A stretch of DNA of 64,000 bases. It comes from Melioribacteraceae bacterium. GTDB lineage: Bacteria; Bacteroidota; Ignavibacteria; Ignavibacteriales; Melioribacteraceae. Shown here one piece after another: positions 17,808-25,452 of this stretch (position 1 is its first letter; every line of letters starts with the position of its first letter). A model generated the notes under the pieces. The model did no database searches. It saw only the letters and a list, made by a program, of their open reading frames with translations, and was not told the origin of the DNA. The DNA lies in NCBI GenBank assembly GCA_022181065.1, contig BQMY01000084.1, forward strand, positions 1 through 64,000, given 5' to 3'. The translations under genes and the position numbers were made by a program.

Positions 17808-18009
17808 CAGACTGTTGACAAAGTCATTTCGTTCAAAAGTCCTCCAACGCCTGAGGCGCACAGGTTTGAAGGAGGTGGATTCCGACGAATGTCGGAAGAC
17901 GGAGGATGATTTATTGCATTTTTTGTGACTTTTGGTCATCCCCCATCACAAAATCCGCCTGTGGCGGAGTGATCTCCCCCTTCGAAAGGGGGACTTGAAA
18001 ATAAACAAC
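17808..18009. repeat. Hairpin-rich intergenic element between the two repeat copies
   Basis: Two hundred bases, richer in G and C than their surroundings, with five short palindromes: CGCC-TGA-GGCG (17848-17858), TCCGAC-GAAT-GTCGGA (17881-17896), TGAC/GTCA (17926-17938), TCCGCC-TGT-GGCGGA (17954-17968, extended by ATCAC/GTGAT) and CCCCCTT-CGA-AAGGGGG (17976-17992). No convincing gene is present. It looks like a dispersed non-coding repeat or a remnant of a small mobile element. Confidence 0.55.
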
Positions 18010-18046
18010 CAGGTTTTAAAACAAAAAAAGCCGGAAAAACCGGCTT
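18010..18046 (-). terminator. Copy B of the 37-bp repeat, terminator of the KamA-like gene
   Basis: Identical in 37 bases to 17771-17807. It sits 56 bases past the KamA-like stop codon on the minus strand. AAGCCGG/CCGGCTT followed by a T tract gives a normal Rho-independent terminator. Confidence 0.82.
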
Positions 18047-18102
18047 TTAAACTGTTGAAAATGGTAAAATCTATTCTCACGAAATTTAAGAAATCCTCTT
18101 GA

Positions 18103-19467
18103 TTAAGCAGCACCAAATGAAGAGACTTTTTTGAATTCCTCCTCTTTTGCCGCCACCATAGCATCGAGTTCATCCTGGAAGAAAAATCTTTTCTGTCCGA
18201 AAGCAGGTTTAAGATGGTGCAGCCATGTCGCTTTTTCATCATATTTTGCGAAAAAGGGTCTTTTAACCCAATCAGGATTTCTTGCCTGAAGGAAATTAAG
18301 CACAAATGCCTTTTCACCATGGATTTCTGTTATACCTTCTATTGCTACTTTACCGGGCATAGCGGACATGGAAGGACCTCTGACAGTTCTGCCAAGACCG
18401 GAAATCTGCGTGAAAGCTTTTCTAAAAATATCATAAGCCTCTGCAAGAGGTATGGCAAAATATTCTACCGCGCCTGTATCGCGTTCAACAAAGAAATAAT
18501 AGGGGATAGCACCCAGTTTAACCTGTTCTTTCCACATTGTTGCCCATACATCCGGGTCATCATTGATATGTTTGATCAGAGGCGATTGAGTACGTATCTC
18601 AGCACCGGTATTTCTGATATTTCTCACAGCTTCCCTGGCAACATTGGTCGTTAATTCAACCCAATGGTTATAATGACCCATTATTGCAAGATGTTTTCCT
18701 GCCGCAACAACTCTTTCAAATAAATGTAATATGTCTGTTGCGTCTTTATCGGTGACATATTTATAAGGCCAGTATGAAACAGATTTGGTGCCAATTCTTA
18801 TATTACGTATATGTTCAAATTCGGGGGAAAGCAGCGGTTCGATATAAGCCTTTAATTTTTCGTAGGTCATGATCATAGGATCACCACCTGTAAAAAGTAC
18901 ATCGGTTATTTCTTTATGCTGACTAAGATATTTCTGGAATCTTTTCGATTCGTCTGTGGCGAATTTGATATCATTCATCCCAACGAATTGTGCCCAGCGG
19001 AAACAGAATGTACAATATGCATGGCACGTTTGACCTGCAGAAGGAAATACCAGGCAAGTTTCTTTGTATTTATGCTGAACTCCACGAACAGGTTCATCTT
19101 CATCTTCGAGGAAGGGAACATTTGCTGTTAACTGTCCGGCCGGATGCGGATTTAATTCTAATCTGATCTCATTCGCAAGATTTTTTATCTGCTCTTGCGG
19201 AGCATCATTTCTGACAAGATCTGCCATTTTATTGAAATGTTCATCCTTTAACATTCCTTTTTGCATAAAAGTAAGCTGGTACATCGGGTCATCAGGAATG
19301 TTATTCCAATCTATCAATTCGTCCACAACGTAATTATTCGTTCTGAAAGGAAGAACATTGGCAACCACTTTTGTGGCAAAAATTTCTTCCTGAGAAACAT
19401 GATGAGCGTTCAAAACCTCTTCAAGATTCTTCAACCCATAAAATCGCATTTTTTTAGGTTTTATCAT
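18103..19467 (-). CDS. KamA-family radical SAM, PLP-dependent amino acid 2,3-aminomutase (substrate uncertain)
   Basis: 454 residues from ATG 19467, chosen over an upstream TTG because GGGA lies 8 bases before it. The radical SAM cluster is C148, C152, C155 in TCHAYCTFC. GGDPM follows at 194-198 for SAM binding, and the probable PLP lysine is K373 in MPGKV. Family members move an alpha-amino group to C3. By eye, the two aspartates that hold the lysine side chain in clostridial lysine 2,3-aminomutase align with R329 and S366, and the VVDAPGGGGK motif is replaced by RGPSMSAMPGK. Lysine is therefore doubtful. Glutamate 2,3-aminomutases are known to have a basic residue at the first site. No acetyltransferase (ablB) is adjacent. 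A terminator follows. Confidence 0.82.
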   Translation of the reverse strand: MIKPKKMRFYGLKNLEEVLNAHHVSQEEIFATKVVANVLPFRTNNYVVDELIDWNNIPDDPMYQLTFMQKGMLKDEHFNKMADLVRNDAPQEQIKNLANEIRLELNPHPAGQLTANVPFLEDEDEPVRGVQHKYKETCLVFPSAGQTCHAYCTFCFRWAQFVGMNDIKFATDESKRFQKYLSQHKEITDVLFTGGDPMIMTYEKLKAYIEPLLSPEFEHIRNIRIGTKSVSYWPYKYVTDKDATDILHLFERVVAAGKHLAIMGHYNHWVELTTNVAREAVRNIRNTGAEIRTQSPLIKHINDDPDVWATMWKEQVKLGAIPYYFFVERDTGAVEYFAIPLAEAYDIFRKAFTQISGLGRTVRGPSMSAMPGKVAIEGITEIHGEKAFVLNFLQARNPDWVKRPFFAKYDEKATWLHHLKPAFGQKRFFFQDELDAMVAAKEEEFKKVSSFGAA

Positions 19468-19648
19468 GCTACTTTCCCTTTCTCTAAATTGCAAAAATCA
19501 GGTACTTCGCCGCTGGCTAGCCGTGTAGCCGGAGAAATAGTAAACGCCTTCTTCTGAGGACTTTTTAGGGATGAGGTGTTACAATAGTTAAAATAGAAAA
19601 AAACAAATTATTATCAAGTAATAAGAAAATTTAGTTCTTTTGATAGGT

Positions 19649-19671
19649 AAAGCGGTAGAACCTACCGCTTT
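19649..19671. terminator. Hairpin between the 53-residue gene and the KamA-like gene
   Basis: AAAGCGGTAG (19649-19658) pairs with CTACCGCTTT (19662-19671) around a 3-base loop. It directly follows the small gene stop on the minus strand; the T tract is better on plus, so function as a minus-strand terminator is likely but not certain. Confidence 0.65.
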
Positions 19672-19833
19672 TTATTTTAAGGTAGTAACTTTACTCACGT
19701 CGTCAAGTTTTACAAATTTTTCGTTAAACTTATAACTGCCTTTTTCTGATTTCACAGTCTTTACAAATTTAACACTTACGAAAGCTGGTTTACCTTTTTT
19801 CGCTTTGTCAGCAAACGTTTGTTGTTTAGCCAT
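19672..19833 (-). CDS. Small basic conserved-looking protein, 53 residues
   Basis: Reads MAKQQTFADKAKKG at the N-terminus and continues with FVKTVKSEKGSYKF and KFVKLDDVSKV, stopping at TAA 19672-19674. GGAG lies 8 bases upstream of the ATG and a hairpin follows at once, so this has full gene form despite its length. It is strongly basic with no Cys. The pattern VK-x-VKS-x-KG-x-Y-x-F resembles the small DUF4295-type proteins found with ribosomal protein genes in Bacteroidota, but the resemblance is weak and the neighbours here are different. Function unknown; an RNA- or ribosome-associated protein is one possibility. Confidence 0.7.
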   Translation of the reverse strand: MAKQQTFADKAKKGKPAFVSVKFVKTVKSEKGSYKFNEKFVKLDDVSKVTTLK

Positions 19834-19908
19834 TATCAATCTCCATTTTTTACAGCACGGAAATATATGAAAATTACCATAAAAATAAAAGAGTTCCCGG
19901 GCAAAAGT

Positions 19909-19937
19909 TTGTAAAAATATTCCCCCATTTAAATTTA
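19909..19937 (+). promoter_or_regulatory. Candidate promoter of the PspC-LiaF pair
   Basis: TTG (19909-19911), 18 bases, then TAAATTTA (19930-19937), one mismatch from TAnnTTTG. It is about 70 bases before the pspC-like start codon. Confidence 0.35.
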
Positions 19938-20005
19938 CTTCAACCTCTTAAAACATTGAAGCCAATCGCGCGTCTAAAAAATTGAATCGAATATGGAGGA
20001 TAGTT

Positions 20006-20446
20006 ATGCGAGAGAATTTGTATAGAACAAAAGTTAATAAGGTTGCCGGCGGTGTTGCGGCTGGTTTAGCGGAATACTTTAAGATTGATCTTATGCTTAT
20101 AAGAATTCTTTTTATCATTCTCGCTTTTTTTAACGGTATTGGTTTACTGATTTATATAATACTGTGGATCATACTCCCGGAAAAACCATACAATGAATAT
20201 GTGTACAATATGGGAATGAGCTCTGATGCTGCCGGAACAACGGATAATATTGAAGCTGCAGAAACCAAACCTAACAATGGTAAACTATATCTTGGTGGTA
20301 TATTGATAGTTCTTGGCGTACTCTTTCTTGTTGAGAAAGTTGTACCCGATTTTACCTTTTTTGATATTTTCCCGTTTATTGTGATTTTTGCCGGAATATT
20401 TTTGATACTAAACTCATTGAGGAAGAAAAATGAACAAGGAAATTAA
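20006..20446 (+). CDS. PspC-domain membrane protein
   Basis: 146 residues from ATG 20006, chosen because GGAGGA stands 6 bases upstream; an in-frame TTG at 19982 is less likely. The PspC domain fills residues 1-60: LYRTKVNKVAGGVAAGLAEYF, then LMLIRILFIILAFFNGIG and LIYIILWIILPE, forming a hydrophobic hairpin or two membrane segments. Two more hydrophobic stretches follow (GGILIVLGVLFLVEKV and FPFIVIFAGIFLIL), as in LiaI/DUF5668-type proteins. Such proteins sense or respond to membrane damage. The gene overlaps the next one by 17 bases, so the two act as a pair. Confidence 0.85.
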   Translation: MRENLYRTKVNKVAGGVAAGLAEYFKIDLMLIRILFIILAFFNGIGLLIYIILWIILPEKPYNEYVYNMGMSSDAAGTTDNIEAAETKPNNGKLYLGGILIVLGVLFLVEKVVPDFTFFDIFPFIVIFAGIFLILNSLRKKNEQGN

Positions 20447-21365
20447 TGGCGGTCAACTTTTTTGGGGTACATTTTTACTCACAGGCGGTTCACTTTTTTT
20501 CGCGTACAGATTTGAATATTTGCCTTATGACTGGTCATTTATCTGGGATATATGGCCGGTAGCTCTTATTCTAATGGGAGTAATTATTATACTGAAAAAT
20601 ACTGTCGCTAAACCGGTAATCAGTATTCTTCTCGGTATTTTTGTCGCCGTGATTGCGTTCGGGGTATTCGCTGAAATTACTTTTGACGATTATGAATATA
20701 GATATTACGGTGATCACAACAGGAGTTCACGATATATTGATAACAGAAATGAAATTGCTGAATCGTGGAGTGACGATATTAAATTCGCCGAACTTGAGGT
20801 AAAAACAGGTGCTTCCAGAGTGAGACTTACAGACCCGACTTCTGATCTGATAAAAGTTGATTCGAGAGGATTTCTCTCTGATTACTATCTGGATAAAGAT
20901 ATCAGTGACGGCATCGCAAGTTTAGAGTTGGGACTGATAGATAAAGATGTTGAACTTTTTGATGAACCCGGTTCAAACAGGTTGGATATTAAACTGAATT
21001 CGAAACCGGTTTGGGATATAACCTTAAAAATGGGAGCCGCCGAATCATATTTGGATCTTAGTGATTTTGCGGTAAAGAAACTCGAATTAAAAACGGGTGC
21101 CTCAAATACGTCGCTTGTGATAGGTGACAGACAGGAAAGATTGGATCTTAAAATCAGTATCGGAGCTGCAGCGTTAAAGATTAAAGTTCCTGATGGAAGC
21201 GGATGCCGCATTGAGGGTAAAATGATTCTGATGGTCAAAGACCTTGATGGGTTTAATAAAATTGGCGATAACCACTACGTTACCGAAAATTATGATGAGT
21301 CCGAGAAAAAAGTAAATATCAAGATTGATGGCGGGGTATCATCTCTTGAGGTATTGAGATACTAA
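20430..21365 (+). CDS. LiaF-like membrane protein with C-terminal beta domain
   Basis: 311 residues. N-terminal membrane segments at about 8-26, 33-54 and 63-83 (FWGTFLLTGGSLFFAY, IWPVALILMGVIIIL, VISILLGIFVAVIAFGVFA) match the LiaI/LiaF transmembrane unit. After a charged linker, residues 110-311 form repeats of short strands with DUF2154/DUF4097 character (FAELEVKTGASRVRLTD, KLELKTGASNTSLVIGD, LDLKISIGAAALKIKVPDG). LiaF proteins regulate envelope-stress two-component systems in Firmicutes; here no LiaRS pair adjoins, so the partner is unknown. The stop codon overlaps the convergent sensor kinase by 4 bases. Confidence 0.72.
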   Translation: MNKEINGGQLFWGTFLLTGGSLFFAYRFEYLPYDWSFIWDIWPVALILMGVIIILKNTVAKPVISILLGIFVAVIAFGVFAEITFDDYEYRYYGDHNRSSRYIDNRNEIAESWSDDIKFAELEVKTGASRVRLTDPTSDLIKVDSRGFLSDYYLDKDISDGIASLELGLIDKDVELFDEPGSNRLDIKLNSKPVWDITLKMGAAESYLDLSDFAVKKLELKTGASNTSLVIGDRQERLDLKISIGAAALKIKVPDGSGCRIEGKMILMVKDLDGFNKIGDNHYVTENYDESEKKVNIKIDGGVSSLEVLRY

Positions 21366-24300
21366 TTAGTTCTAAAAGTTATTACAAATTCGGTTCCCTG
21401 ACCTTTTTTACTTCTGACTTTAATATCAGCGTTGTTGAGGGTACAATATTTTTTAACGAGGGCGAGCCCAAGACCATTGCCTTCAAACTTCCTGGTATAT
21501 CCCTGCTCTTCCTGGGTGAAAGCCTCAAACAAATGAGGAAGATAATCTTCGGAAATACCAATTCCGGTATCTTTAACATGGACCGATATATTATCCTCTT
21601 TTTTCTCAAAACTGATATCAATTCCTCCTTCCTGGGTGTACTTGATCGCATTATCTATCAGGTTGTTGAATATCTGATTTACCGTGTACTCGTCGCCCTG
21701 TATTCTTGCAGGAAAAGCAGGTTTATGGATATCAAGAATCAGACCTTTGTTTTTGATCATCGTTTTATGTTCAGCGCTTAGATTTACAAGTATATCGATA
21801 TATAAATCTATTTCAGTTAGATTGTAATCGTAAGTACCGGTCTGAATTTCAGACATGTTTAGAATGAGATCAATTGTACGTATGATTCGGTTTCCGGCGG
21901 TTCTCATGGCTCTGAAACCATCCTGCAGATCTTGTTCAAGTTTATCTCGCAGCTCCTCTTCCATAAGTCCGGCAAAACTAAGAATTGCGTTTACCGGAGT
22001 TCTTATTTCGTGGGACATCTGCGCTAAAAATTCCGATTTCAGCTTATTTGATTTTTCAGCACGTTCTTTAGCAAGTTTCAATTGGTTTTCAGCTTCTTTG
22101 AGGGTAGAAACATCCCTTAAAATACTTACAACCATACTTCCTTGAGGAGTAGAGATGATAGCAACAGAGCTCTGGGTGAAAATCTCTTTCTGATCTTTTC
22201 TTTTGATCCTGGCTTCCTGTATGCTGCCGCCTCTTATAATGGAACCTTGAGCGATCGATTGCTCTACGGAAGTTTTAAGTAATTCTTTGTAGTTTGATTT
22301 ATCAACTTCATCCGGTGCAAAATCGTATTGTACATCCCAGATATATTTATCAAAGACATCCTCTTTTGCGTAACCGGTAATCTCTTCCGTTGCACTGTTC
22401 CACTCAACTATCTTACCAAGGTTGTTGACAAGTATTATTCCGTCACTTGAATTTTCAATAATGTTTCTCAGTTTCTGCTCACCGATACGCAATTCATCCT
22501 CAACCTTTTTACGATCAGTAATGTCTCGTATCATACCCTCAACTGCTACAGGATTATTCTCTTTATCGTAAACGTAATGTGAATTGAGCTCAACCTGAAC
22601 AAGTGAACCATCAGCACGTTTAAATTCCAGATAATAGTTATTTACATATCCTGATAAAGTTAATTGTTTTAAAAGCTCGTTACGATTTTCAGGGACAGCG
22701 TAAAAATCGGAGATTTTGGAACCATTCAGAAGTGACTTATGATCTTTAATCTTGAATAATTTCTCAACAGAAGGACTGATATTCAGGAAGGTTCCGTCGA
22801 TATCAGTCATGTAATAAACGTCCATAAGGTTTTCGAAAATTGAACGGTATTTACGTTCACTCTGTTTTAACTCGTTTTCAATTTCCTTAACCTTTGTAAT
22901 ATCTTCAACGATACCAATTCCGCCAATAATTTCATTTTTGTCATTATAAAAGGCTCTTGTATGGAGGCTTATATATATATCTGTATTACTTGTGGTTGTG
23001 TGATAAGGACCGTTGTAGTTGTTATCAATTCCTTTAAGTGTTGAGCGAAGATTTGGGATAAATGATTGATCAACCAGTTTATTCAGATCGAGCCCTTGCA
23101 GTTTTTCTCTCGATGAGCGGAAAATCCCGATAAAGTGATCATTGAATGCTTCAAGAATCAGTTCTTTACTGAACTGAAAAATGCCCACGGGCGCTTTGGC
23201 AAACAGATATTTGTATCTTTGTTCACTTTCCCTTATTTGCCGCTCGATCATAAGTCTTTTTGTAATATCAGTTTTAACAGATACAAAATGTGATATTTTG
23301 CCGTTATCATCATATACCGGAGTAATTGATGCTTCTTCGTAATAGTGTGAGCCATCTTTACGCTTGTTTACAAAAATTCCACTCCATTGGTTACCACTTA
23401 AAACGGTATCCCACATATTTTTATAAAACGCCTCATCTTGTATCCCTGATTTGAGAATTCTTGTATGGGCACCTAGTATTTCATTTCCGGGGTATCCTGT
23501 AAGGGTTGAGAATGATTTATTGACCCACACAAAATGACCTTCCACATCTACGATAGCAATGCCATTGGCAGCAGCGTTCAATGCAGTTGTCTGTAAACGG
23601 ATGCGATCTTCTTTTCTCTTCTGCTCCTCGATGTTACTGCAGATTGCGAGTACCAATTTTTCATTATCGAGTGTTATGATTGCCAATCTCACCAGAACTC
23701 TATATCCTGAACCATCTTTTCTTACATGATAACCCTCAGTCTGGTAAGTATTATTTTCCTCAATTGATTCGATAAGTTGAACACCGCTGAAGTGGGTATA
23801 TTCTTTTTCGATATCCCAGGCATTAAGACTTATTAATTCTTTGTATGAATATCCCAGTGACTTTACAGCGTGTTCGTTCGCGTCTATAATATTTCCATCA
23901 AAATCATGCAAAAATATAGACAAACCGGCGTTATCAAACAGGAGCTTGAATTTGTTTTCACTCCTTTCAAGAAGCTTAAGGTTTTTCACCGTGTCAGTGA
24001 TGTCAATACCAAGAGAAAGCAGACTATTATTTTCCGATTCATCACCTTCAATCAATAAACGCGTAAACTGAAAGGTTTTTCTGGTTCCATTAGGGAATGT
24101 AAGCGATTCTTCATTGACTAATTGAGTTAGGGAATTTTCTTTGCTGAATAGTTTATTTTCGATATCACAAAATCTTTGAATTTCAATGTCGGAAAGATGG
24201 AACTCTTTCTGAGTTTTTCCAACAAGATATTCGGTTTCCAGATTATAGTTTTCCGCGAAGGCTTTATTTACAAAAACGAATTTACCCGTGTGATCTTTCA

Positions 24301-25198
24301 ATGCGATTTGATGTGGAATATTATCCAACACCTTGAACATAGTTTCACGAGTTTTAGAAATTTTGTTTTTGAAATTGATCAGCCATATTAGCCCGATGAT
24401 CAAAATGTTGAATAAAATGATCATTATCATCACAAAATAACGACTATTAAACCAGATCAGACCGGTGGCTGACTCATCATATTCTCCCATTATTTCAACA
24501 AATTTACCAGAGATCTTGAGTAGTGAGATACCTTCATTTATTTTGGAAAGCAGTTCTATATTGTCTTTATTTACAGCGAAACATAGAGGTAGTGAAATAG
24601 ATAAAAGTCTGTTATGAATTATGCTTTTATATTTTTCTTCCTGAGCAATAATAACGGAACTTTGCCTGGGAAGAATTGCGTACTTAATCTTTCCCTGATC
24701 AATTCCGTTTAGTATTCCTGTAATTGTTCCTCCATATAAAAAAGTAGTGCCGGGATATATTTCCTTCAAATTATGCAGTACGGGATCATCTTTCACAATA
24801 TACACCGTTTGCTCATCCAGTTCTTCATCCCTGTAAATCGAATTCTTAATACTTGAAAAGAGATCATACATTATGTAGGAGATTGGCGCCGAATAGAGAA
24901 TTTCGGAAGTAAATGCAGAGTCTCTGACTACTGATACGCCAATATCAATTTTACCGCGGATGAGGTTCTGATAAATATCAGCGGTCTCGGCATGGCTTAT
25001 ATTCGAATTGAAGTTTTGCTGTTCGCCAATTTCTTGAATGAGCTTAAGTGAAGTACCCGCTATAATACCTGTGCTATAATGGGAATAAGGTGGAAGTTCA
25101 TCGGTAGTTTGAACTGAGTAAACATCCGGTTTTTGGGCAGCCGAACTGACTTGAAAAATCATTAATAACAAGGTGATATGTATTAGGCGAGCAAGCAA
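21362..25198 (-). CDS. Sensor histidine kinase with periplasmic solute-binding domain and six PAS domains
   Basis: 1278 residues. Order: signal peptide (1-21), a bacterial solute-binding family 3-like domain (about 25-240), one membrane segment (about 250-272), six PAS/PAC units (about 285-405, 412-535, 537-660, 660-785, 788-905, 907-1035), then HisKA with H-box FLAQMSHEIRTPVNAIL (phosphoacceptor His) and HATPase with N-box FNNLIDNAIKYT, G1 DTGIGIS and G2 GNGLGLALVKKY. No receiver domain is present and no response regulator gene adjoins it, so it probably acts on an unlinked regulator. The periplasmic domain suggests a small solute as one signal; PAS domains may add redox or other cues. It is divergent from the gingipain-like protease. 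Confidence 0.9.
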   Translation of the reverse strand: MLARLIHITLLLMIFQVSSAAQKPDVYSVQTTDELPPYSHYSTGIIAGTSLKLIQEIGEQQNFNSNISHAETADIYQNLIRGKIDIGVSVVRDSAFTSEILYSAPISYIMYDLFSSIKNSIYRDEELDEQTVYIVKDDPVLHNLKEIYPGTTFLYGGTITGILNGIDQGKIKYAILPRQSSVIIAQEEKYKSIIHNRLLSISLPLCFAVNKDNIELLSKINEGISLLKISGKFVEIMGEYDESATGLIWFNSRYFVMIMIILFNILIIGLIWLINFKNKISKTRETMFKVLDNIPHQIALKDHTGKFVFVNKAFAENYNLETEYLVGKTQKEFHLSDIEIQRFCDIENKLFSKENSLTQLVNEESLTFPNGTRKTFQFTRLLIEGDESENNSLLSLGIDITDTVKNLKLLERSENKFKLLFDNAGLSIFLHDFDGNIIDANEHAVKSLGYSYKELISLNAWDIEKEYTHFSGVQLIESIEENNTYQTEGYHVRKDGSGYRVLVRLAIITLDNEKLVLAICSNIEEQKRKEDRIRLQTTALNAAANGIAIVDVEGHFVWVNKSFSTLTGYPGNEILGAHTRILKSGIQDEAFYKNMWDTVLSGNQWSGIFVNKRKDGSHYYEEASITPVYDDNGKISHFVSVKTDITKRLMIERQIRESEQRYKYLFAKAPVGIFQFSKELILEAFNDHFIGIFRSSREKLQGLDLNKLVDQSFIPNLRSTLKGIDNNYNGPYHTTTSNTDIYISLHTRAFYNDKNEIIGGIGIVEDITKVKEIENELKQSERKYRSIFENLMDVYYMTDIDGTFLNISPSVEKLFKIKDHKSLLNGSKISDFYAVPENRNELLKQLTLSGYVNNYYLEFKRADGSLVQVELNSHYVYDKENNPVAVEGMIRDITDRKKVEDELRIGEQKLRNIIENSSDGIILVNNLGKIVEWNSATEEITGYAKEDVFDKYIWDVQYDFAPDEVDKSNYKELLKTSVEQSIAQGSIIRGGSIQEARIKRKDQKEIFTQSSVAIISTPQGSMVVSILRDVSTLKEAENQLKLAKERAEKSNKLKSEFLAQMSHEIRTPVNAILSFAGLMEEELRDKLEQDLQDGFRAMRTAGNRIIRTIDLILNMSEIQTGTYDYNLTEIDLYIDILVNLSAEHKTMIKNKGLILDIHKPAFPARIQGDEYTVNQIFNNLIDNAIKYTQEGGIDISFEKKEDNISVHVKDTGIGISEDYLPHLFEAFTQEEQGYTRKFEGNGLGLALVKKYCTLNNADIKVRSKKGQGTEFVITFRTN

Positions 25199-25452
25199 GT
25201 ATGATCCGATAACACGTATTTTATTGGTGGTCTCTTATTATCGTAAAATATATTTAAATATTAAATTAAAAACACCTTTTTTTAGAATTCTTATGCAAAA
25301 AGTTATTTTTATATCACATATGAAGTAAAGTTTATTTCATAAATTAAAATTAAGTGGTATTTTAGACTAAAATAAGTTTATCTTAATTAAAGATATTAGA
25401 ACCTTATTATTTATATTCTCAATGAAGTACAACTAATTTAAGGACCTTTTTA

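Noticed and set aside
17661-18320. Minus-strand frames across the hairpin element and the end of the KamA-like gene
   Set aside because: They overlap the OsmC start and the KamA 3' end in the wrong frame, cover palindromes, and give unrelated low-quality protein. Treated as non-coding.
18103-19467. Assigning the gene as ablA or EpmB
   Set aside because: No ablB or efp gene adjoins, and the substrate-pocket residues differ. Only the family is claimed.
19468-19560. Possible riboswitch upstream of the KamA-like gene
   Set aside because: The stretch is GC-rich and contains the GGCTAGCC palindrome, but I could match no lysine, glycine, SAM or cobalamin riboswitch core.
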